A stretch of DNA of 64,000 nucleotides, taken from NCBI RefSeq assembly GCF_024707485.1, contig NZ_CP102602.1:124001-188000 (forward strand), given 5' to 3'. The position numbers were made by a program, and so were the translations under genes. How positions within the stretch are numbered: the stretch's first letter is position 1; each line of letters starts with the position of its first letter. Source of the stretch: Thermococcus thermotolerans (GTDB lineage Archaea > Methanobacteriota_B > Thermococci > Thermococcales > Thermococcaceae). The notes beneath the pieces are model-generated. The model saw nothing but the letters and a program-made list of their open reading frames with translations, had not been told where the DNA came from and searched no databases. This document shows positions 18,632 to 26,707 of the stretch, piece by piece.

Positions 18632-18655
18632 TTTGGTACGTCATACCGTACCAAA
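18632..18655. promoter_or_regulatory. operator-like inverted repeat, copy 2
   Basis: Perfect arms of nine bases, TTTGGTACG and CGTACCAAA, around a 6-base centre. It shares GGTACG-N6-YGTACC with copy 1. Confidence 0.6.
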
Positions 18656-18748
18656 AGGCAAGTATGCAGTTTTGCTATATCACACGTATCAAGACCAGAG
18701 GTTTGTAATTGACGTAAAAATGTCAAAAGAAAGACTGAAATGTAGAAA

Positions 18749-19937
18749 TCATCCCTGGGAAATGTAAAACCCAACAACGGGCACTGTATTTATGTTGTTC
18801 ACAGTTGTTTCGGATTGCCCTTTCCAAATTCTGTGATATCTCCCAGTATCGCCATATACATCTAAAGTGCAAGTGAATGCCTGAGTATTGCTGTATTCAT
18901 AGTTCACATCAATGAACATGTCTGAAGCACTTGCTGCTGCGGCTGCTGATGGTGAGATTACTCCAGCCGAAGACAGTATTGAAATAAAACCTAAAACATC
19001 AATTGAGAATGCATCTGTAGTGAGGTCTCCTAATGAAAATCTGTAGTATGGATATGTGTAAGTGCTTGAGTAATATCTGCCTTCAAAATCCCACGAGTTT
19101 ATGGGTGCCGGCTTTACGTTGGATGGTTTATAGTTGGCCCAAGAGAGCGAAGTCGGATCAAAACTTTTCACGAAAACATATTCCTCGTAAAAATTCTGGC
19201 CGTCTATGTGTATTTTCCATCTTTCGTACCTGTATGTGAAGTCCATCCAAATATACACATCCTCACCACGGTCAAACGCAGCATGAGATATGCTTCCCCC
19301 GTTTACATTGTAGGTGTAGTGAGTTCCAGTTCGGGACCATTCACTGTTGACGAATATATAAACCCCAAATCCAACGTGCGCATTAGCCATGTAACTATAC
19401 GTCATCTGGCCCCAGCTGTAGTCTGCGTTTAGAACTTCTGCAACAACGGCAGGTATAGTTTCTTCCCTGTATTCTTCCAAGACCTCCCAATAGCTGTCCA
19501 TTGGTTGAATATTCCCACTGGAAGCGCTCTCTGAAGAAACTTCTTTAGTAGTCTTAAGGGGTTTATAGTTTGGAAGGATTGTTATTTTTTGGTAGCGGCT
19601 GTCTCCCTTCAGTGAAATTCCCTGAACGGCAACTTTGCCATCTTTCACAATTGTAATTACAATAAACGGTTCAACCCCATAGCCATGTTTTTTCGCGTTA
19701 TCCTTCCATGCCCGCTTTAGCTCTGATAAATCGAGATACAGTGTCTCCCCCTTTATTGCCGTAGGCTTGATCTCTCTGAATCCTTCTGGATACAGCGCCT
19801 TTACAAAAATCTTCGCTCCTGTAGAGTTTTGAACCTCAATAGCCACTATTGCTGGTGGTTCCTGGATGCTGGCTCTTACGAAAAATCCAAAAAAAAACTA
19901 AACCCACTATCAAAATAGTAAGCACCTTCTTTCTCAT
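18749..19937 (-). pseudogene. exported protein, frameshifted after the signal peptide
   Basis: An AT-rich gene unlike its neighbours. ATG 19937, with GGTGGTATC before it, begins a signal peptide (MRKKVLTILIVGLVFF) whose frame ends after 33 codons. A run of nine T (plus-strand A9, 19889-19897) separates it from the main frame; with eight T the reading continues as GFFVRASIQEPPAIVAIEVQ and on for ~380 more residues. The body is rich in Tyr, Ser, Trp and Asn and predicted mostly beta, fitting a cell-surface protein. Without the shift the only start is GTG 19846, which lacks a ribosome site and a signal peptide. Either a mutation, a sequencing error, or slippage at the run. Family unknown. Confidence 0.65.
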
Positions 19938-20021
19938 GATACCACCATTAATGTTATACTTCGTTATATTATTTAAGGGTTACTGTTCATAGTATAGCAT
20001 TATTAGATAAATGCTAAAATG

Positions 20022-21392
20022 CTATTTTTTCTTCAGCATCGCCAAATAGCTCGTGAAGGCTCCGGCCGAAATGGTATCGCCCAAGCCAACCGTCGAGACG
20101 GGGTTTTTGACGAGCCTCGTCGGGATTATGACGACCTTGTACTCCCTCGTCCTCAAGCGTCTCTTGGCCTCTTCAAAGCGGAGCTTCACGAACTCGCCGT
20201 ACTCGTTGTACGGGACCTTCATGCCGACTTTTACGTCCTCAGGGCTCTTTATGTCCCCGAGGGAAGCCCTCGCCGCGGCTAAGGTCGTTGCGAGCTCAAG
20301 ACTACTCCTCAGCTCGTCCTCGCTCAGCGGGTTGTCCGAGTGGGTGATGTACATGATGTAGTAAATCGTGTGTATCTGGAGCACCTCCAGGTTCATCTCG
20401 TCAACGAGGATTTTGCCGCCCAGGACGGTGTCCTCTATGCGGTTGTATGTGAATATCCTCTCCGCGAGCTTGGAGTAGCCGAGGGCGTTGAGGACGTGGG
20501 CTATCTCCGCCTCGTCCATTCCCACGCTGTCAACGAGCGGAAAGAGGTTATAGATTACCTTCTTTCTCAGCTCACGGTTCTGTATCGAGGCGAACTCCAG
20601 ATGAACCTTAACGTCCTTCTCGCGCTTGAGGAGGAGAATGTCCTTTTTGGCCTCCCTGAGGTAGTGGTTGGCATCTTTCCCATCGGAGTAGCGGAGCTTT
20701 ATCCCCTGGTAGCCTGAGAGAATTGCCCCATCAACCTGGAGGCCGATCTCGGGTAAGAACCGCTTCAGCTCGGGTTCGGTGTAAATCCTTATACTCTCAA
20801 AGCGGGCCGAGACGATGAACCTGCCCGAGAAGGGAACCTTTATCGTCTCGTCCCCGAGCTTGAACGTCGTCCCGGCGCGGAACTCAAAAATGCGGTTCAC
20901 CTTTATCGGGTCGTTCTCACGGTAAGCCTCGCGGGGATGTTTGAAGGTTAACCTGCCGTCCTCGATGCGGGGGTAGAGGAGGTTAGGCCTGTCCACGAAC
21001 ATCTCGGCCTGTTTCCTCGCGAGGTGGGGGGTGTAGACTATCACCCGCCTGAAATCGAGGTTCGCGAGTAAGTTGGCTATGATTCCTGCCTGGCCGCCCA
21101 TCCTCTCAACGTCGTATTTGAAGTGGGAATCGAACCATTCATGAAGCTCCTCGTTGACGAGGGGCACCGCCATGGGCTTGCCAGTCTTGAGGGCATGAAC
21201 CAGCCTCGCGACAAAGTCCAGGGGCTCGTTTATCTCCCTCGGATAGTCGTCCATCCGTTTTCTGACAGCTTCGGCCCCGAACTCCTCTATGAGCCTCTGC
21301 ACCACCTCACCGTTCAGAAAGGTTATCGCGTCTACGTTCGTGTTGTAGGCCGTGTATACTGAAATCCCCCTAGCCTCATCGAGGAGCCTCAT
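20022..21392 (-). CDS. pfkC: ADP-dependent phosphofructokinase
   Basis: A 456-residue ADP-dependent sugar kinase that phosphorylates fructose-6-phosphate in the modified Embden-Meyerhof pathway of Thermococcales. It matches the PFK rather than the glucokinase branch in 'TAYNTNVDAIT', 'GGQAGIIANLL' and the C-terminal 'NPVSTVGLGDTIS', whose Asp is the catalytic base. ATG 21392 follows GAGGGTGA. Upstream, a TATA box (21437-21445) is followed by a glycolytic motif (21396-21412) that overlaps the transcript start, so repression by Tgr/TrmBL1 under gluconeogenic growth is expected. Confidence 0.95.
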   Translation of the reverse strand: MRLLDEARGISVYTAYNTNVDAITFLNGEVVQRLIEEFGAEAVRKRMDDYPREINEPLDFVARLVHALKTGKPMAVPLVNEELHEWFDSHFKYDVERMGGQAGIIANLLANLDFRRVIVYTPHLARKQAEMFVDRPNLLYPRIEDGRLTFKHPREAYRENDPIKVNRIFEFRAGTTFKLGDETIKVPFSGRFIVSARFESIRIYTEPELKRFLPEIGLQVDGAILSGYQGIKLRYSDGKDANHYLREAKKDILLLKREKDVKVHLEFASIQNRELRKKVIYNLFPLVDSVGMDEAEIAHVLNALGYSKLAERIFTYNRIEDTVLGGKILVDEMNLEVLQIHTIYYIMYITHSDNPLSEDELRSSLELATTLAAARASLGDIKSPEDVKVGMKVPYNEYGEFVKLRFEEAKRRLRTREYKVVIIPTRLVKNPVSTVGLGDTISAGAFTSYLAMLKKK

Positions 21393-21395
21393 TTG

Positions 21396-21412
21396 TATCA
21401 CCCTCAGTGACT
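21396..21412. promoter_or_regulatory. Thermococcales glycolytic motif (TGM) of pfkC
   Basis: TATCAC-N5-GTGACT, 10 of 12 bases of the published consensus TATCAC-N5-GTGATA. It lies downstream of the minus-strand TATA box at 21437-21445 and next to the expected transcript start, the position where Tgr/TrmBL1 represses glycolytic genes. Confidence 0.8.
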
Positions 21413-21482
21413 AACTTGTAGAAAATGCGGATGAATTCTTAAAAGGATTTCGGAAGCGGGTAGACAGAAAAATGTTAAGAAC

Positions 21483-22196
21483 TCAGAACTCGGTGAAAAG
21501 CCTTCCAAGCCAGGGAATTCGCTCCATGACGTCCATCTCCCTTAAGGCGAGCCACAGCGATGCTTGATTGCTCGTAACAACGGGGATGCCGAGGTCTTCT
21601 TCGAGTGGCTCGATTATCTCGAATGTCCTCAGGTTGGTACAGCTGATGAACACAGCGTCGGCCTCGTCCATGAAGCTCGCCTTGGCAAGGCGGTAGGCCT
21701 CGTAGGGTTCGAGCTTTCCAATCTGAGTGTTGTCCTCTATTCCCAGCCCCCTTGTGTCGAGCACGTTGAACTCGTTCGCCTCCAGGAACTCCTTTTCACG
21801 TTCATTTATCTCGTCCGTGTAGGGGGTGATCACAAGGATGTCCCTGGCGTCCAGCATCTTGAGCGCCTCGACAACGGCCGTGCTGGTGCTGACAACGGGG
21901 ACGTTTACCTCTTCCTCGATCCGGGATTCGAGCTCCTTCTCGTAATCCTTTCCCCCGATGAACGACCCGCTGGTGCAGCCGTAGAGTATCATCTCAACGC
22001 CAGCATCGCGCAGAAGCCTTGCCGCTTCGACGGCGAGGGTATTCATCTTTACGAGCTCCTCCTCGGTGACGTTCCTAAGCGGAACCCTCGCGGTGTGGAG
22101 TGAGACTCCCTCGGGAATCGCAGAATGAAGCTCCATCTCCATCGTAGTGTTGGATGAGGGAACTATAAGTCCAAGTCTGCCTCTCCATCCGTACAT
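21483..22196 (-). CDS. maleate isomerase / Asp-Glu racemase family protein
   Basis: A 237-residue enzyme of the two-cysteine Asp/Glu racemase superfamily, closest to maleate cis-trans isomerase and arylmalonate decarboxylase. It begins GRLGLIVPSSNTTMEMEL, the family's N-terminal signature, and has the catalytic cysteines in ILYGCTSGSFIGG and VFISCTNLRTFEI at the expected distance. A substrate is not predictable. Single gene; transcribed away from the nitroreductase. Confidence 0.88.
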   Translation of the reverse strand: MYGWRGRLGLIVPSSNTTMEMELHSAIPEGVSLHTARVPLRNVTEEELVKMNTLAVEAARLLRDAGVEMILYGCTSGSFIGGKDYEKELESRIEEEVNVPVVSTSTAVVEALKMLDARDILVITPYTDEINEREKEFLEANEFNVLDTRGLGIEDNTQIGKLEPYEAYRLAKASFMDEADAVFISCTNLRTFEIIEPLEEDLGIPVVTSNQASLWLALREMDVMERIPWLGRLFTEF

Positions 22197-22290
22197 GCTT
22201 TCACCTCTTGGGACTACTCCGGAATTCTCTTAAACCTTTGGTTTCGGAAAGGCTGATTAATGACCGTGAGAAAGATTCGGGGGTGATAAC

Positions 22291-22899
22291 GTGGAGCTCG
22301 GGGATGCGATATTTGAGAGAACCTCGGTAAGATACTTCTCGGAGAAGGAAGTCTCGGAGGAGCAGGTCAGGGCGCTCATCGAAGCGGCGGTGAGGGCGCC
22401 CACCGCGAGCGGACTGGAGAACTGGCTCTTTGTCGTTTTTAAGAGTGAAGAAGCCAGGGAGGAGATTTACGCCCTTATAGCGAAGGGCATGGAGGCCTAC
22501 TACCGCGCCGTGAATCTGCCCGAGGAGAAGATAGAGAAGCTCAGGGAGAGAATATACAGGGAGGGAATGTTCAGGGCCCCCGTGTATATAGCTGTCTTCA
22601 TTGACCGGCGCGTTAGGTTCCTCCGGGGGAAGGAGTTCGACGATTTGGAGTTCATATGGAGCGTCGAGAGCGCTGCCATGGCGATCCAGAACCTCATGCT
22701 GAAGGCAGTGGAGCTCGGCCTCGGGACGGTTTACATCGGCGTTACTAATTTTCCGGGGATAGAGGAGGAAGTTAGAGTGCTGGCTGGACTCGATGAGAAC
22801 TACTACTTGGTTGGGGTTATTCCTGTGGGATATCCACGTACTGAGCCCAAGCCCCGGAAAAGGAAAAAGGCCTTCGAAGAAGTCACCCGTTTCATCTAA
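22291..22899 (+). CDS. nitroreductase family protein
   Basis: A 202-residue flavoprotein-type nitroreductase. The N-terminal 'IFERTSVRYFSEKEV' and 'AVRAPTASGLENWLFVV' are the FMN-binding signature of the family, and 'IQNLMLKAVELGLGTVYIG' follows. These enzymes reduce diverse substrates with NAD(P)H; here the partner is unknown. The GTG start at 22291 follows GGGGGTGAT. A small membrane protein and thiI lie downstream with short gaps. Confidence 0.92.
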   Translation: MELGDAIFERTSVRYFSEKEVSEEQVRALIEAAVRAPTASGLENWLFVVFKSEEAREEIYALIAKGMEAYYRAVNLPEEKIEKLRERIYREGMFRAPVYIAVFIDRRVRFLRGKEFDDLEFIWSVESAAMAIQNLMLKAVELGLGTVYIGVTNFPGIEEEVRVLAGLDENYYLVGVIPVGYPRTEPKPRKRKKAFEEVTRFI

Positions 22900-22940
22900 A
22901 CGTTTTTATTCCCTCCCCCTCAACTTCAACCGGTGGGAGG

Positions 22941-23267
22941 ATGATAGAGTTCGTGATACTGCTGGGCGTCATCGGCGGCTGGATAATCGTTGCCTCAACG
23001 CTGTTCCTGATGCTGGCCCTCGGTAAGATGTGGGGCCTGGTCGGGGTTCTCCTTCTGGTCGCGGCTATTCAGACAAACCACTGGCTCAAGGGAAAGTACA
23101 TGCACGCCATAGTGGACGCTACGCCGAGGGCCAAGGCCATAGCGGCCCACATATTTGAGATGAACGAGCTCATACTTCTCTCGTCCTACCTGATATCCGT
23201 GGTTCTCTACGTTGTCATACAGAAGTACGTGGAGATAGTCATCAAGTTCCCGCATGCGCTGGGGTGA
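22941..23267 (+). CDS. small membrane protein, unknown
   Basis: A 108-residue protein with three predicted membrane helices (about residues 1-25, 33-47 and 76-97) and a short central basic loop. ATG 22941 follows GGGAGG. The stop is five bases before the thiI start, so the two may be cotranscribed. No family recognised. Confidence 0.7.
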   Translation: MIEFVILLGVIGGWIIVASTLFLMLALGKMWGLVGVLLLVAAIQTNHWLKGKYMHAIVDATPRAKAIAAHIFEMNELILLSSYLISVVLYVVIQKYVEIVIKFPHALG

Positions 23268-23271
23268 GAGC

Positions 23272-24414
23272 ATGAACGTCGTGATAGTCAGATACGGCGA
23301 GATAGGAACGAAGTCGAGGCAAACCCGCAGATGGTTCGAGAACATCCTGATGAACAACATCCGCGAGGCCCTGTTGAGTGAGGGGATCGATTTCAAGAAG
23401 GTCGAGGCGAAGCATGGAAGAGTCCTCGTGAAGACGAATAAAGCGAGAGAGGCCGTTGACGTTCTCAGGAGGGTCTTCGGCATAGTGTCGCTTTCCCCTG
23501 CGATGGAAATCGACGCCGAGCTGGACAAGATCAACAGGACTGCACTGAAGCTCTTCAGAAGGAAGAAGCGAGAGCTGGGCCTTGAGAGGCCACACTTCAG
23601 GGTCACCGCGAGAAGGATAACCAAGGAGTTCCCCCTTAAGAGCCCCGAGGTTCAGGCGAAGGTCGGCGAGTACATCCTTGAGAACGAGGAGAGCGAGGTT
23701 GATCTACACAGCTACGACATCGAGGTCGGCGTCGAGCTGATGGAGGGCAAAGCTTACGTCTTTGTTGATAAAATCCGTGCCTGGGGAGGCCTGCCGATAG
23801 GGACGCAGGGAAAGGTGGTGGCGCTCCTCAGCGGAGGCATAGACTCGCCGGTGGCAGCTTTCCTCATGATGAAGCGCGGCGTTGAGGTCATCCCAGTCCA
23901 CATCTACATGGGCGAGAAGACCCTCGAAAAGGTCAGGAGGATATGGAACCAGCTCAAGAAGTATCACTACGGCGGAAAGGGCGAGCTGATAGTGGTTAAA
24001 CCCGAGAACCGCGAGAAAATAATTGAGAAGTTGCGCGAGATGAAGAAAGACAAATACACCTGCGTCTTCTGCAAGTACATGATGGTGAGGAACGCCGACA
24101 GGATTGCGAGGGAGTTTGGGGCGAAGGGAATAGTCATGGGTGACTCCCTGGGACAGGTGGCAAGCCAGACCCTTGAGAACATGTACATAGTCAGCCAGGC
24201 GACCGATTTACCGATATACCGTCCGCTCGTGGGGCTTGACAAGGAGGAGATAGTCAGAATCGCAAAGGAGATAGGCACGTTTGAGCTGTCAATCCTTCCG
24301 GAGGACGAAATATCCTTCATTCCCAAGCATCCCGTCATAAGAGGTTCCTGGGAGGAGTTCAGGAAGCTCTACCGGGCTATTTTTGGAGAGGATCCAAGAA
24401 AAAAAGAGTGCTGA
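23272..24414 (+). CDS. thiI: tRNA 4-thiouridine synthase ThiI
   Basis: A 380-residue ThiI with the N-terminal ferredoxin-like and THUMP domains (about 1-170), then the PP-loop adenylation domain with SGGIDSPVAA near 186 and GDSLGQVASQTLEN near 285. It makes 4-thiouridine at tRNA position 8. It lacks the C-terminal rhodanese domain, as archaeal ThiI does. CxxC (CVFC) is present, but the third cysteine used for the Fe-S cluster in methanogen ThiI is replaced: the PVIRG block reads EISFIPKHPVIRG. A stand-alone paralogue at 26027 keeps it. ATG 23272 follows GGGGTGAG. Confidence 0.93.
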   Translation: MNVVIVRYGEIGTKSRQTRRWFENILMNNIREALLSEGIDFKKVEAKHGRVLVKTNKAREAVDVLRRVFGIVSLSPAMEIDAELDKINRTALKLFRRKKRELGLERPHFRVTARRITKEFPLKSPEVQAKVGEYILENEESEVDLHSYDIEVGVELMEGKAYVFVDKIRAWGGLPIGTQGKVVALLSGGIDSPVAAFLMMKRGVEVIPVHIYMGEKTLEKVRRIWNQLKKYHYGGKGELIVVKPENREKIIEKLREMKKDKYTCVFCKYMMVRNADRIAREFGAKGIVMGDSLGQVASQTLENMYIVSQATDLPIYRPLVGLDKEEIVRIAKEIGTFELSILPEDEISFIPKHPVIRGSWEEFRKLYRAIFGEDPRKKEC

Positions 24415-24423
24415 GGTGATAAA

Positions 24424-24972
24424 ATGGATCTCACTAAGCTTCCCGCGCGCCTCTCTCTCGCACTGCCTCTGATATTCGTGATGGGTCTGTTGCTGGTAGT
24501 GAGCCGGAACCCGTGGTTCTCCTTCACTGGAAACGCTCTGAGCGACATGGGCTCAATAAGGAACCCGGTGAACTACTACTTCAACGGTTTTCTGATGGTC
24601 TTTGCGGTTCTCGGTTTCATAGCCGCCATCGGCGCTCTGAGAAACGGTCTGTCCTACCTGATGCCCCTTGCAATGGTTCTCCTGTTCCTCGTGGGGGTTT
24701 TCCCGGAGGAGTACGCGCCCCACGCCCCGGCGGCGGTCTTCTTCTACGTCCTCGCACTGGCTGACATAGCCATCGTTGGAATAAAACTCGGTCGTTCCGG
24801 GACATCTGCCGGCTATGCCTGGAGCGTTCTGGCAGTCATTACCTTCGCCATGATGCTTTATCTCGTTAAGGCGAGGGTCTTCAAGGGGCTCGCTATTCCC
24901 GAGCTTATCGGCGCCGCCACGATATTAGCATGGTTCGTCTACGTGGGGATGCTCCAGCTCAGGAATTTGTAG
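24424..24972 (+). CDS. DUF998 family membrane protein
   Basis: A 182-residue membrane protein with six predicted helices and the N-terminal 'NALSDMGSIRNPVNYYFN' stretch typical of DUF998 (PF06197). Function unknown. It begins 10 bases after the thiI stop and so may belong to that transcript. Its stop codon lies inside the first operator of the HEPN/MNT promoter. Confidence 0.85.
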   Translation: MDLTKLPARLSLALPLIFVMGLLLVVSRNPWFSFTGNALSDMGSIRNPVNYYFNGFLMVFAVLGFIAAIGALRNGLSYLMPLAMVLLFLVGVFPEEYAPHAPAAVFFYVLALADIAIVGIKLGRSGTSAGYAWSVLAVITFAMMLYLVKARVFKGLAIPELIGAATILAWFVYVGMLQLRNL

Positions 24973-24982
24973 GGATTCCTAC
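24969..24982. promoter_or_regulatory. operator-like palindrome 1 upstream of HEPN gene
   Basis: GTAGGGATTCCTAC, five-base arms GTAGG/CCTAC, just upstream of TATA box TTTAAATAT (24990-24998). It shares 11 of 14 bases with the palindrome at 25008-25021. Confidence 0.55.
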
Positions 24983-24989
24983 GAAAACG

Positions 24990-24998
24990 TTTAAATAT
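24990..24998 (+). promoter_or_regulatory. TATA box of the HEPN/MNT operon
   Basis: TTTAAATAT, about 26 bases before the expected transcript start near 25020, flanked on both sides by similar palindromes. Confidence 0.65.
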
Positions 24999-25007
24999 CA
25001 TTATACT

Positions 25008-25021
25008 GTAGGAATAGCTAC
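25008..25021. promoter_or_regulatory. operator-like palindrome 2 upstream of HEPN gene
   Basis: GTAGGAATAGCTAC, four-base arms GTAG/CTAC, at the expected transcript start. The pair brackets the TATA box, the usual layout for autoregulation of a toxin-antitoxin operon. Confidence 0.55.
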
Positions 25022-25033
25022 AAGGTGGAACAC

Positions 25034-25369
25034 TTGCCGGTAAACCTGGATGACCTTAAGGAGAACATATGGGAGTATATAGAAACTGGGGAGGACGCTT
25101 TCAAGAAGGGGAGATATAACTCCGCGTCCATCCTGTATTTTAAGGCTCTCGTTGGGATATGTGACTACGTCATCAAGAGGGATCTGAACCTGGAACCCAA
25201 GAATCACAGTGAACGATTTGCGATTTTGAGACTCCACTACAGGGATTTATACCGCATCGTCAGCAAGTTCTTTGATTTCTACAGGGATGCATATGAGAAG
25301 AGGCTGACGAAGGACGAGGTGGGGGCGCTGAGGAATGAGGTTCTCAGGCTTACCGATAGAGTTAAGTGA
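25034..25369 (+). CDS. HEPN domain protein (predicted toxin of HEPN/MNT pair)
   Basis: A ~111-residue all-helical protein. The body 'TGEDAFKKGRYNSASILYFKALVGICDYVIKRDLN' matches the HEPN helices. An Arg-x6-His pair is visible in RFAILRLH, which could be the catalytic Rx4-6H of HEPN RNases, although its position in the fold is not certain. It overlaps the nucleotidyltransferase gene by 35 bases, the usual HEPN/MNT layout. The start is TTG 25034 if AAGGTGG (25022-25028) is the ribosome site; GTG 25025 is the alternative. Confidence 0.75.
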   Translation: MPVNLDDLKENIWEYIETGEDAFKKGRYNSASILYFKALVGICDYVIKRDLNLEPKNHSERFAILRLHYRDLYRIVSKFFDFYRDAYEKRLTKDEVGALRNEVLRLTDRVK

Positions 25370-25979
25370 CCTGGAGAGGGTTGCTGATGAATTCCGGAAG
25401 GGGCACAGGAACGTCTTTGACGTGGTTCTTTATGGTTCAGTGACACAGGGAAAAGAAGTCCCAAACGATTTCGACTTCATGGTACTTCTCACAGGAGCAG
25501 ATGAGTCAGAGAGGTTTGAACTCGCCTTTGAGTTCAAGGAGATTCTGATTGACATAGGGTTTCCTCATGAGCGACTAGACGTTAAGGCCATAAACCTAGA
25601 ACAGATATGGGACCCAAACTACCTTGCCGTTCCAGGTCTAGTTATCACCGGTTATTCACTGATCAGGAGGCGCCCCCTCCATGAGCTGATGAACGGGGAA
25701 GGATATGCGTTGTTTATCCTCGATGTCCGCGGGATGACAAAAAACGAGAAGAACAAGTTCAGTTTTGCACTCCGGGGCAGAGACGGAAAAACAGGGGTGC
25801 TGAGGGACTTAGGGGGACGCTATCTCGCCCCATGGATTGTTCTCCTCCCTGTGGAAGTTACTTATATGTTCAAAGAATTCCTGAAAATGTGGAAGGTGCC
25901 GTATGAACTCTACCTGATGTTCGGAACTCTCCATGAATCCAAGGACTGGAGGATTGAGGAAGGCATCGTGAAGCCTTAA
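25335..25979 (+). CDS. MNT-type nucleotidyltransferase (predicted antitoxin)
   Basis: A 214-residue protein. The nucleotidyltransferase signature is GSVTQGKEVPNDFDF (GS, nine residues, then DxD), followed by a third Asp in ERLDVKAIN. MNT proteins paired with HEPN toxins add AMP to the toxin and neutralise it. It is longer than the minimal MNT (about 100 residues) and carries a helical C-terminal extension of ~100 residues. The start overlaps the HEPN gene by 35 bases. The pair could also serve as a dormancy or phage-response switch; that is inference. Confidence 0.8.
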   Translation: MRFSGLPIELSDLERVADEFRKGHRNVFDVVLYGSVTQGKEVPNDFDFMVLLTGADESERFELAFEFKEILIDIGFPHERLDVKAINLEQIWDPNYLAVPGLVITGYSLIRRRPLHELMNGEGYALFILDVRGMTKNEKNKFSFALRGRDGKTGVLRDLGGRYLAPWIVLLPVEVTYMFKEFLKMWKVPYELYLMFGTLHESKDWRIEEGIVKP

Positions 25980-26026
25980 CCTTAAGTTGAGGAAAGCTTC
26001 ATATATTCTCCCCCGTTTCCCCAACC

Positions 26027-26617
26027 ATGAAGGTAGTGGCGCTCCTAAGCTCGGGCATCGACTCGCCGGTGGCCATCTACCTCATGCTCAGGAAGGGCTT
26101 TGAAGTGACTCCGATTCACTTTAGGCAGAGTTCTAAAAAGGAGTCCAAGGTTTTTGAGCTCTGCGAGGTTCTGAAGAGATACGGAAGGCTGAACGAGCCG
26201 GTTATAGTAGATGCCTACGGGGAGCAGGCGCCGGTTTTCTCGAAGCTGGCAGAGATTGGAAAGGTTAAGTGGACGTGCCTCTTCTGCAAGTGGACGATGC
26301 TGAGAAAGGCCTGTAGGATAGGGCACCGAATAGGGGCTAAAGCGATAATCACCGGAGACAGCCTCGGCCAGGTCGCCTCGCAGACCCTCGACAACCTGCT
26401 CATCATAAGCACCGCGAGCGACCTGCCTATTCTGCGGCCGCTCATAGGCCTTGACAAGGAGGAGATAGTTAGAATAGCCAGGGAGATAGGAACGTTTGAG
26501 ATAAGCATCAAACCTGAAGAGCCCTGTCCGTTCGTGCCGAAGTATCCGGTGGTGCGCGGCTCCCTTGGAGAGTTCGAGAAGATAAGGGAGAAACTCGTGA
26601 GGGAAGGTGTGCTTTAA
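26027..26617 (+). CDS. stand-alone ThiI-like PP-loop domain protein
   Basis: A 196-residue paralogue of the catalytic half of ThiI with no THUMP domain. It begins with the PP-loop VVALLSSGIDSPVAIY and has ITGDSLGQVASQTLDN and PLIGLDKEEIVRIAREIGTFE like the full-length protein. It has CxxC (CLFC) and a third cysteine in PEEPCPFVPKYPVVRG, the position occupied in methanogen ThiI, where three Cys hold a 3Fe-4S cluster. It might act on another sulfur acceptor or with the other ThiI. No ribosome site is clear before the ATG; the transcript may be leaderless. Confidence 0.85.
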   Translation: MKVVALLSSGIDSPVAIYLMLRKGFEVTPIHFRQSSKKESKVFELCEVLKRYGRLNEPVIVDAYGEQAPVFSKLAEIGKVKWTCLFCKWTMLRKACRIGHRIGAKAIITGDSLGQVASQTLDNLLIISTASDLPILRPLIGLDKEEIVRIAREIGTFEISIKPEEPCPFVPKYPVVRGSLGEFEKIREKLVREGVL

Positions 26618-26707
26618 AGCATCTCATTCCTCGCATGAGATTCCCTCAGATCTACATCGAGGATGCAGGTGCAGTTCCTTATACAGGCATCCTTGGCACA
26701 CCACTGG

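Noticed and set aside
18595-18748. dif site of XerA beside its gene
   Set aside because: The palindromes here have GGTACG arms and flank a TATA box; they do not resemble the described archaeal dif with its A/T-rich core.
26027-26617. Stand-alone ThiI domain as a truncated pseudogene
   Set aside because: It has its own start, intact PP-loop and a complete cysteine set, and no THUMP remnant upstream, so it looks like a functional short paralogue.
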